A stretch of DNA of 64,000 bases from positions 248,001 through 312,000 of the forward strand of contig JAEUUA010000001.1 of NCBI GenBank assembly GCA_016787755.1, read 5' to 3'. The DNA comes from Cyclobacteriaceae bacterium. GTDB lineage: Bacteria > Bacteroidota > Bacteroidia > Cytophagales > Cyclobacteriaceae. Within the stretch, counting starts at the first letter, position 1. Every line of letters begins with the position of its first letter. The notes under the pieces were generated by a model. The model was not told the origin of the DNA and did not search any database. It worked only from the letters and a program-made list of their open reading frames with translations. Below are positions 17,049-24,595 of the stretch, one piece after another. The position numbers and the translations under genes are program-made.

Positions 17049-17457
17049 TTTGGTTTATTCGTAGTCGATCATTAATTATTTTGAGTGAATCAAAGGAAGT
17101 TGTAGTCACTCGTAAATCAATATAATTCGTAAACGCCCCACATTTAGCGCTGATTACCTGAGCTTGAGTAAAGTACTCAACTGTAACAGCAGGGGAAGAA
17201 TTGTAGTAGTAAAAAGTAAAGGTAGCTTCGTTCACCATTGGACTCACGGGTAACGCAAGGTTGCTTATACTATCTGTTGTAGGATAAAAATAGCCCAGGC
17301 CCGAAACCTCAACTGAATCCAACTTAATATTTTTATTCTTATTCTTCAGGTTCTTAAATTGAATCTTAACCAGATTGGTACTGGTAATCAGGCAATCCTG
17401 ATCATTGAGACAGGCCGTTGCTAAGATCCATAAAACTAAAAATCCAAGTACCCTCAC
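17020..17457 (-). CDS. DUF6452 family lipoprotein
   Basis: The 145-residue protein starts at GTG with a lipoprotein signal (ILATACLND, lipid-carrying Cys at about residue 16). The mature part is beta-rich. It matches DUF6452, normally paired with DUF6048. The perfect -7 box at 17477-17484 suits a start at this GTG. The pair probably acts at the outer membrane; the role is not known. Confidence 0.8.
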   Translation of the reverse strand: MRVLGFLVLWILATACLNDQDCLITSTNLVKIQFKNLKNKNKNIKLDSVEVSGLGYFYPTTDSISNLALPVSPMVNEATFTFYYYNSSPAVTVEYFTQAQVISAKCGAFTNYIDLRVTTTSFDSLKIINDRLRINQNANLEIFIE

Positions 17458-17476
17458 GTATTTGATTTAATTGCAG

Positions 17477-17484
17477 CAAATATA
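17477..17484 (-). promoter_or_regulatory. -7 box TATATTTG of the DUF6452-DUF6048 operon
   Basis: TATATTTG on the minus strand, a perfect TAnnTTTG, 19 nt before the GTG start. No -33 TTG was found at standard spacing. Confidence 0.5.
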
Positions 17485-17561
17485 GTCCACTTAGGCAAGG
17501 CTACAGTTCATTTAATTAGAAATGTCTACCCGTTGGGAAACTCTGCCCGTCTATTTTTGGT

Positions 17562-17569
17562 TACCTTTG
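17562..17569 (+). promoter_or_regulatory. -7 box TACCTTTG of rimO
   Basis: A perfect TAnnTTTG match 18 nt before the GTG at 17588. It lies inside the 5' extension of the open frame from 17522, which argues that translation does not begin at 17522. Confidence 0.5.
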
Positions 17570-17587
17570 TTCCCTGAATTTGTAGCC

Positions 17588-18901
17588 GTGAAAGCAAGAG
17601 GTGCCAAAAAGACGAAAGTGAATATTGTAACGCTGGGTTGTTCAAAAAACCTGGTGGATTCTGAAGTGCTTCTGACGCAACTTCGGGGAAACGGTATTGA
17701 TACGTCACATGAATCTAAAAAAGATGATGCCAATGTGGTTGTTATAAACACCTGTGGGTTTATCGACAATGCCAAGCAAGAGTCAATTGATACCATCCTT
17801 CGTTATGTGGATGCCAAAGAAGAAGGCATTGTTGAGAAGGTATATGTAACCGGTTGCTTGTCGGAGCGCTATAAAGACGATTTACAAAAAGAAATTCCTG
17901 ATGTTGATGCCTGGTTTGGTACGCGTGATCTTTCGCGTTTGCTCAAGCAATTAAATGCAAACTACAAACATGAATTGGTAGGCGAGCGCATTCTTACCAA
18001 TCCCACTCATTATGCTTACTTAAAAATTTCAGAAGGATGTGATCGTCCGTGTTCGTTCTGCGCTATCCCGCTGATGCGTGGAAAACATATTTCCAGACCG
18101 ATTGAAGAATTGGTATTGGAGGCAAAGAACCTCGCCAAAAAAGGAACCAAAGAATTACTTCTCATCGCACAGGACTCAACCTACTACGGACTTGACCTTT
18201 ATAAAAAGAGAAATCTTTCGGAGCTATTGAAACACCTTTCGGACATTGAAGGCATTGAGTGGATTCGACTGCATTATGCGTTCCCCACTGGCTTTCCCAT
18301 GGATGCGCTTGACGTAATGGCTGAGCGATCAAACATTTGCAAGTATCTCGATATTCCGTTACAACATGGATCAACTAACATGTTGAAGATTATGCGAAGA
18401 GGAACCACGCGCGAAAAGACCGAAGAACTGTTACAATCCATTCGCCAAAAGGTACCAGGTATTGCGATCCGAACAACCTTAATAGCCGGTCACCCAGGTG
18501 AGACAGAAGCTGAGTTTGCAGAGATGATGAAATTTGTAGAAACATCACGTTTCGACAGATTAGGTGTGTTTGCTTATTCGCATGAAGAAAATACACATGC
18601 CTATTCCTATACGGATGATGTGCCAGAAGGAACTAAACAGGAACGCGTTGAAGCCCTGATGGAATTGCAACAAGGCATCTCCTTAGAACTCAATCAGGAA
18701 AAAATTGGTAAGATTTACAAAGTGTTAATTGATCGGAAAGAAGGTGGAAGCTTTTATGGGCGTACTGAATTTGATTCGCCCGATGTCGATAATGAAGTGA
18801 TTTTGAATGCTTCTAAAAATTATTTACGTATTGGTGATTTTGTCAATGGTAAAGTAATTTCAGCCACTGAGTTTGATTTAATGGCTGAGCCAGCGCTCTA
18901 G
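17588..18901 (+). CDS. rimO: Ribosomal protein S12 methylthiotransferase RimO
   Basis: A radical SAM enzyme that adds a methylthio group to an Asp of ribosomal protein S12. The UPF0004 domain carries three cluster Cys (about residues 18, 56, 90 in LGCSKNLVDSE, NTCGFID, TGCLSERY). The radical SAM CxxxCxxC is CDRPCSFC (151-158), and a TRAM domain closes the protein (IGKIYKVLIDRKEGG...). The frame stays open upstream to an ATG at 17522, but that extension is not RimO-like and contains a -7 box. GTG at 17588 gives 437 residues, the normal size. Confidence 0.94.
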   Translation: MKARGAKKTKVNIVTLGCSKNLVDSEVLLTQLRGNGIDTSHESKKDDANVVVINTCGFIDNAKQESIDTILRYVDAKEEGIVEKVYVTGCLSERYKDDLQKEIPDVDAWFGTRDLSRLLKQLNANYKHELVGERILTNPTHYAYLKISEGCDRPCSFCAIPLMRGKHISRPIEELVLEAKNLAKKGTKELLLIAQDSTYYGLDLYKKRNLSELLKHLSDIEGIEWIRLHYAFPTGFPMDALDVMAERSNICKYLDIPLQHGSTNMLKIMRRGTTREKTEELLQSIRQKVPGIAIRTTLIAGHPGETEAEFAEMMKFVETSRFDRLGVFAYSHEENTHAYSYTDDVPEGTKQERVEALMELQQGISLELNQEKIGKIYKVLIDRKEGGSFYGRTEFDSPDVDNEVILNASKNYLRIGDFVNGKVISATEFDLMAEPAL

Positions 18902-19007
18902 GAATGGAGCGAATACCTCTCATATAATTGAAGTAAACTTTATCATAAATTAGTCGTTATTCGGACCATGCTTTTATCTATTTCCCGCTGTCATATTTGT
19001 TGTTAGT

Positions 19008-20570
19008 ATGCGCCTCCAGAAACTTGACTTTTCCGAAACTCATTCTTTCTCAACTTTCTTTCTTGATTACATTCAAAAAAAGAATTCGCTAACACCCTTC
19101 TATTCCCGGTTTCCAGAAGCCCAAAATTTCAAACTTCAACTCGAAGAAAAAGAGAAATCATTTCCGGATACTCATCGAAAAGTATTAAGTGAGGTTTTAC
19201 AAAAGCAATATGACGGGTTTACGATTACGGAGAATGTAAAGGAAAATATTGCTTCCCTTCAACATAAAAATACTTTTACGATAACTACAGGTCATCAACA
19301 AAATATATTCACCGGGCCATTGTATTTTATCTATAAGATTGTTACGGTGATTAATTCTTGTGTTGAGTTAAAGAAACAATATCCAGAATATAATTTCGTG
19401 CCCGTCTATTGGATGGCATCGGAAGATCATGATTACGATGAAATAAAATATTTTCGTCTTTATGGAAAGAAGCATACGTGGGTAACTGATCAGACGGGTG
19501 CTGTTGGCCGGTTCGATCCTAAATCAATCGAAAAACTATTTTCAGAAATACCCGGTGAGGTAACTCTTTTTAAAGAAGCCTATTTAAAACATTCAACATT
19601 GAGTGCTGCCGTTCGGTACTATGTAAATGAACTCTTTGGAAAGCAAGGCCTGGTTGTGATCGATGCGGATGATCATCAATTAAAGACTTCATTCATTAAG
19701 GTTATGGAAGCGGATCTTTTTGATCACACTTCAAAAAAATTAGTAGAAGAACAAAATAAACAACTTGAATCGCTGGGATATAATCCACAGGTTTTTGCGC
19801 GTGATATTAACTTCTTTTACCTTGACAAAAATCTTCGTAGTAGAATTGAATTAGTCGGTGATACTTTTCATGTCGTTGACACGAATATAAAATTCACTAA
19901 AGCTGAGATTCAGAAACTTCTTTTAGAGGAACCAGAGAAGTTTAGTCCGAATGTTATATTAAGACCTCTTTATCAGGAATTTATTTTACCCAATCTGGCC
20001 TATGCGGGTGGCCCTGCAGAAGTTGTGTACTGGTTGCAGTTAAAGAAAGTGTTTAACCATTTTAGCATTCCCTTTCCCATATTATTGCCTCGAAATTTTG
20101 CACTTATCATTGATAAACCCGTTTCGCGAAAGTTTGAGAAGACTGGTCTTGACTACCAGCACTTGTTCGAAGAGAAAAACTATCTCTTCAATCAATGGAT
20201 TGTGAAACACTCCATTCACGATCTTTCCTTAGGAAAAGAAATGAAATCCATTCGTGCCGATTTTGATGCTATTAAGGAACGGGCATCCCAGATTGATACG
20301 ACACTGATAAAATTTATTGATGCTCAAGCCAAGAGAGCGATAAACAGTCTTGAAAGGACAGAACATAAATTACTTCGGGCTGAAAAAAGACTTCATGCAG
20401 ATAAATTAAGACAATTAGAGTCTGTGAAAGATGAACTCTTCCCAAATGGAAGCCCACAAGAACGAGTAGATAATTTTTTAAACTTCTACCAGCAAGATCC
20501 ACAGTTTATACAACATTTACTGGATACTTTTGAACCTTTCGATTTTAGATTCAATCTATTATTCTATTAA
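19008..20570 (+). CDS. bshC: Bacillithiol synthase BshC (cysteine-adding enzyme)
   Basis: Cytoplasmic enzyme proposed to add cysteine to GlcN-malate in the last step of bacillithiol synthesis. The 520 residues show the BshC signatures: TITTGHQQNIFTGPLYFIYK, VYWMASEDHDYDEI, and later ILLPRNFALIIDK and a C-terminal coiled coil rich in Glu, Lys and Arg. The length is normal. It lies 5 bp before the 5-formyl-THF cyclo-ligase gene. A CATATTTG sequence at 18992-18999 may be the -7 box. Together with YtxJ at 39429 it indicates that bacillithiol is the low-molecular-weight thiol of this organism. Confidence 0.93.
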   Translation: MRLQKLDFSETHSFSTFFLDYIQKKNSLTPFYSRFPEAQNFKLQLEEKEKSFPDTHRKVLSEVLQKQYDGFTITENVKENIASLQHKNTFTITTGHQQNIFTGPLYFIYKIVTVINSCVELKKQYPEYNFVPVYWMASEDHDYDEIKYFRLYGKKHTWVTDQTGAVGRFDPKSIEKLFSEIPGEVTLFKEAYLKHSTLSAAVRYYVNELFGKQGLVVIDADDHQLKTSFIKVMEADLFDHTSKKLVEEQNKQLESLGYNPQVFARDINFFYLDKNLRSRIELVGDTFHVVDTNIKFTKAEIQKLLLEEPEKFSPNVILRPLYQEFILPNLAYAGGPAEVVYWLQLKKVFNHFSIPFPILLPRNFALIIDKPVSRKFEKTGLDYQHLFEEKNYLFNQWIVKHSIHDLSLGKEMKSIRADFDAIKERASQIDTTLIKFIDAQAKRAINSLERTEHKLLRAEKRLHADKLRQLESVKDELFPNGSPQERVDNFLNFYQQDPQFIQHLLDTFEPFDFRFNLLFY

Positions 20571-20575
20571 AGAGC

Positions 20576-21142
20576 ATGAAGAAAGAGGAGTTGCGTAAAA
20601 TTTATCTTGCTAAACGCAAAGCTCTTTCGGAAAGTGAACGCCTGAATTTAAGTCGCGATCTTTGTGATCTGTTTTTCTCATCGATTGATCTTTCATTCAT
20701 AAAAGTTATTCACATTTATTTGCCCATTGAATCAAAACAAGAACCCGACACCTGGCTAATTATTGATCGTATTCGCAGGGAATTTCCTCACATACTTCTT
20801 TCTATTCCCATAATTCAAGCCAATAAAATAGAGAGCATCTATTTTGAGGGATTACACCAACTTGAAAAAAATAGTTGGGGTATCTTAGAACCCAAACAAG
20901 GTGTACCAACCCCTATTGAGAATATAGACTTAGTAATTGTGCCTCTGCTGGCATTTGACAAGAGCGGCCATCGGGTTGGATACGGACATGGATTTTATGA
21001 TCGATTTCTAAAAGATTGTCGATCAGATTGTAAAAAGATTGGATTAAGTTTCTTTTTACCTGAAGAAAAAATTGAAGACTCAAATCAATTTGATACTCCG
21101 CTTCACATTGCTTTTACACCCATAAAAGCGTATTCGTTTTAA
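20576..21142 (+). CDS. 5-formyltetrahydrofolate cyclo-ligase
   Basis: The 188-residue cytoplasmic enzyme converts 5-formyl-THF to 5,10-methenyl-THF using ATP. The N-terminal KKEELRKIYLAKRKALSESER is the family's basic start, and the signature GYGHGFYDRFL near residue 140 forms the phosphate and substrate site. The preceding LVIVPLLAFDKSGHR is also typical. It is coupled to bshC (5-bp gap), and its stop overlaps the convergent gene by 4 bp. Confidence 0.92.
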   Translation: MKKEELRKIYLAKRKALSESERLNLSRDLCDLFFSSIDLSFIKVIHIYLPIESKQEPDTWLIIDRIRREFPHILLSIPIIQANKIESIYFEGLHQLEKNSWGILEPKQGVPTPIENIDLVIVPLLAFDKSGHRVGYGHGFYDRFLKDCRSDCKKIGLSFFLPEEKIEDSNQFDTPLHIAFTPIKAYSF

Positions 21143-23499
21143 TTTCCTGAAAAGGAAACTGTCAACGAATCTGTTTTTTCAAACGGACGGCCATCAGTCG
21201 TAATTCCCTGAATACGAATTAAAAATGTACCCACATCGTCTGAGGTATAAAAATTCGAGGTTGCTTTTCCCATAGCATCTGTCTGAACGTTTGGATTCCA
21301 AAACAGGGTAGATTTGAAATCAGGCTTTCTTAGCTGAGATAGGTCTTTTTGTGAAGGCAAACTAAATGAAGCAGACTTGTTTAAACCTTTTACCGGAAGT
21401 TGAGTGTTTACTTTTTGAAGTTCCGGATGAGACTCTTTTTTTGTGTACACAAGTACAATTCCGTTTTTCCCGAGTGATCCGAATCGATTTAATTTATTGA
21501 CATCCTTAATAACTTTAATAGAAATTACTTCGCTAGGCTTGAGCTGCAAAAAATAACTTGTGTTTTTTGTCATTATTCCATCAATCAAAATGAGTGGATC
21601 ATAAAACGGCACACGGCCATTATCTGAAAGCACAACACGCAATGTGGATCTCCCCCCCGATCTTCTATGCTGCAAGGACGGTACAATTTCCCTAATCAAT
21701 TCTTCCATAGTTGGAAAAACAACATAATCTTGCACCCTGACAGAAATATCAGCTCCTGAAATTTCATCCTCAAAATCTGCATTAGGATCTCTTACCAACG
21801 TGCCATCCAACTTATCAGCATTGGCCGAGTAAAAATTAAAAGATTGATCCATCAGTCGCTTTTGTAATTGATACTCTCCGTAGGCACTTCTTGATGTAGT
21901 CTCCATGGCAATAGTTGTTGCAATCCGAACCGTGTCTTCGTCCCATTTAATACGGCCATCAATTTCATTGCCGCGCTTGTTTTCCATCATATAAAAAATG
22001 TTGTCATCATTCCAAAAATCAAACAGGAATGCTAAATCGAACCAGCCATTTTTATCGGTGTAGGCTTCATACCCCATCATATTTTTTTGGAGATACGAAA
22101 TAATTCGTGTTGAATCTGAGACGGGTTTCCCGGTATCGGCATACACAGCCCGCCCGGAATAATATACCATTCGCCTGAAGGGATATTTAATTTTTTTTGT
22201 TTCCTGGAGTATGGATGCCCAATCTGTCCTTTTATTCTTTTGAATTATCATAAATAAATCCAAGTCGTTATTGGTAAAATTGGAAATATTTTCACGTGTG
22301 GGTAAATCTGAATACACTTGCAGGTATGATGCAATTGATAAATCCGTAGTCTCATTTTTAAGGAACTTTTTATTAATTACCGAAATAGACAAATTTCCAG
22401 ATATAGGATTCCCAAGCTCATCTTTTATTTCTACACCAAGGGTAACGGGCGAACGATTCCCATACGAAGACTTGTCCTTACTTAATTGAACTGATACAGG
22501 AGATTTTGGATGATTAAAAAATAATCGTTCGGCATGCACTGCTCCTTGATCATTGAACAAGGTTACTTGTGCTATGCCAGTAGGCAAATTCGTTGCTGGC
22601 AATTGAACCGTGACTTGCTCGGCCTCACCAAATTTAAACGGTGCAGAATAGAAAATTTCGGAGTGAGCCGAAACGACTAGCCAAAGATTCTCTTTTTGAC
22701 TGCGGGTTTGATTTGGGGCTCTCACAATAACTTTCAATGGATTGAAATCAGACTCCATTTCTATGGAATAACCTGATGATTGTTGTTTTGGCAAATCAAA
22801 ACGTTTGGGTTCCCCGTTATAGGTTATCTGGGCATAATAATTTTTGTTTACAGCTGGTGTAAAAGAAAAAGAATGAATTCCCTTTGACATAAAAAACTCA
22901 ACAATCTCATCCCCACCTTCTTCGCGAATAGAAACATTACCCAATGATTTTATATGGCTATGAATAATCACTTTGTTAGGCACAGATGTTATCAAGGCTC
23001 CTCCTTCCGGATAGAAATTCATTGAAAGGTCATTTTTTAGATTAGTTGTTAATTCATAGTTGGTAACCACATCAAAATCCTGACGAAAATAAAAATGTGG
23101 ATCAAAGTTTTTCATGTATTCGCTATACGAAACCCATTGATATCTTCCCGCAGGAAGATCTTTGGGGATAACTACCTGATTCGCTCCTAGTCCTTCTTTA
23201 ACGCCAACGTGTTCATAAAACATGATCTCCCCTGCTTGATTCTGCAATTCTACCCGCAGAACCTGACGCCCGGCCACGGGAAGCAAATCATCAGATAAGA
23301 AATAGACTGCAAAGAAAGCTGTATCTCCTGGAGCAAACACGTTTTGATTGAAAGCCAGAAAGACTTTAACCTGAGGAGCTTTTGATTTGTACTCGCGCAT
23401 CTTTTTAATCAGCATTTGGATAAAATCATCTTCCGGCAACACCATGGCGGTGGAAACCAGGAAAAGAATGAATCCAACAAGTAGTTTAGTTATTCTCAT
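21139..23499 (-). CDS. Secreted MG2-domain protein with C-terminal plug-like domain
   Basis: A 786-residue exported protein (signal peptide ending near STAMVLP). The N-terminal part is an alpha-2-macroglobulin MG2-like Ig domain (FNQNVFAPGDTAFFAVYF), followed by further beta domains. A carboxypeptidase-regulatory-like segment comes around RRMVYYSGRAVYADTGKPVSD, and a TonB plug-like domain near residues 620-705 (PLILIDGIMTKNTSYF, IKVIKDVNKLNRFGSLGKNGIVLVYTKK). There is no barrel. It overlaps the DUF4249 gene start by 4 bp and ends the three-gene operon with the TonB receptor. It probably works with that receptor at the outer membrane, perhaps in handling a polymer or peptide ligand. Confidence 0.85.
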   Translation of the reverse strand: MRITKLLVGFILFLVSTAMVLPEDDFIQMLIKKMREYKSKAPQVKVFLAFNQNVFAPGDTAFFAVYFLSDDLLPVAGRQVLRVELQNQAGEIMFYEHVGVKEGLGANQVVIPKDLPAGRYQWVSYSEYMKNFDPHFYFRQDFDVVTNYELTTNLKNDLSMNFYPEGGALITSVPNKVIIHSHIKSLGNVSIREEGGDEIVEFFMSKGIHSFSFTPAVNKNYYAQITYNGEPKRFDLPKQQSSGYSIEMESDFNPLKVIVRAPNQTRSQKENLWLVVSAHSEIFYSAPFKFGEAEQVTVQLPATNLPTGIAQVTLFNDQGAVHAERLFFNHPKSPVSVQLSKDKSSYGNRSPVTLGVEIKDELGNPISGNLSISVINKKFLKNETTDLSIASYLQVYSDLPTRENISNFTNNDLDLFMIIQKNKRTDWASILQETKKIKYPFRRMVYYSGRAVYADTGKPVSDSTRIISYLQKNMMGYEAYTDKNGWFDLAFLFDFWNDDNIFYMMENKRGNEIDGRIKWDEDTVRIATTIAMETTSRSAYGEYQLQKRLMDQSFNFYSANADKLDGTLVRDPNADFEDEISGADISVRVQDYVVFPTMEELIREIVPSLQHRRSGGRSTLRVVLSDNGRVPFYDPLILIDGIMTKNTSYFLQLKPSEVISIKVIKDVNKLNRFGSLGKNGIVLVYTKKESHPELQKVNTQLPVKGLNKSASFSLPSQKDLSQLRKPDFKSTLFWNPNVQTDAMGKATSNFYTSDDVGTFLIRIQGITTDGRPFEKTDSLTVSFSGN

Positions 23500-24593
23500 T
23501 GCCAGAAAGAGGGAAGTTTGTTTGTGCTATTTGGAATAAAAGTACAAGGCGCTTTTAAGGTATCAATGGGCTGCGGAATGTATGGAACTTCCAGCCGATC
23601 GATATAGATAGATTTTGATTTGATACCAGCCGCCCAAAAAATACCGAGAACCTCTTGCTCCGAATTCAGCGCTTTAATATTACTCTTTAGCTTGGCAGAA
23701 GGAGGTTGGAATATATTAGATAATCCTTCTTTTTGTGCTTTAACCAATTTCCAAAATAAATAGGTCTCTGGTGTTAAGCTCATTTCCTGAATTTCAATCC
23801 GTATTTTTTCATAAAGAGTTTGTCGGGTAGCTGGAACAAACCCAACATACTCACCCCTAAAAATATCATTGGTAGTAAATTGCTCGTTTGTGATGCTGGG
23901 TATTTCATCATACAAATTGGGCCAGCAAATACAGCACTCGCAATCTCCAACTTTTACAAGTCTGTTATCCTGATTTCTAACATACCCGCTACAGGGATAT
24001 GGGTCAGGAATGTCTCCTCCTTCAACCCGTTTGGTTCTGAGTTGTGGAAAAGTCTCAACTTTATACGTTGCTACCATCCGCAATCTAACATAGTCGTCAT
24101 GATTTGGAACCCCGGTAGCATCGGCAAAAATTTTAAAACCATCACCCTCTCTAAACCCCGCCCCATTTCCTGCAACAAATTCATACTGAATATCCGTTAC
24201 CTCACCTACCGGCCTTATCATTTCAGGCACAGATTCATAGGTCAAACCATTTATCAACGTAATGTCTATATGATAGCTCCTTCCGGTTTGTCCACGCATT
24301 CCATTTAGGGCCGTTTGGTATACTCCTTCTGCTGTTTCGGTAAGCAATTCAGAATTACCAACGTCATCTTTCATGGTAATTTTCGCAAACTTTTCAGCAA
24401 TCAATCGATCCAGTTTAACGCTTGCCCCTAACGGGCGGGATCTATACAATTTTACGGTATAGGGCCCAGGATCAGTGGTTATAAAACCATCGACCACAAG
24501 TTGATACGTAAAGGGAGGCACCTCAATATTTGCTGGTTCTATGCAGCCATCTATAGCACCTATCACCAGCATAAAAAAAAGAACTTTTTTCAT
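23496..24593 (-). CDS. DUF4249 outer-membrane lipoprotein
   Basis: The 365-residue protein has a lipobox IDGC (Cys at about residue 17) and the family's opening TYQLVVDGFITTDPGPYTVKLYRSRPLG. Bacteroidota DUF4249 lipoproteins are nearly always encoded next to a TonB receptor, as here (2 bp downstream of it). By analogy with SusD-like partners they may cap the receptor and bind the substrate, but this is not proven. A Cys-rich segment (GDCECCICWPN) around residue 222 is unusual and could bind metal or form disulphides. Confidence 0.9.
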   Translation of the reverse strand: MKKVLFFMLVIGAIDGCIEPANIEVPPFTYQLVVDGFITTDPGPYTVKLYRSRPLGASVKLDRLIAEKFAKITMKDDVGNSELLTETAEGVYQTALNGMRGQTGRSYHIDITLINGLTYESVPEMIRPVGEVTDIQYEFVAGNGAGFREGDGFKIFADATGVPNHDDYVRLRMVATYKVETFPQLRTKRVEGGDIPDPYPCSGYVRNQDNRLVKVGDCECCICWPNLYDEIPSITNEQFTTNDIFRGEYVGFVPATRQTLYEKIRIEIQEMSLTPETYLFWKLVKAQKEGLSNIFQPPSAKLKSNIKALNSEQEVLGIFWAAGIKSKSIYIDRLEVPYIPQPIDTLKAPCTFIPNSTNKLPSFWQ

Positions 24594-24595
24594 CT

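Noticed and set aside
17522..17587. Upstream ATG as the rimO start
   Set aside because: The added 22 residues are unlike RimO and contain a -7 box, so the GTG at 17588 is preferred.
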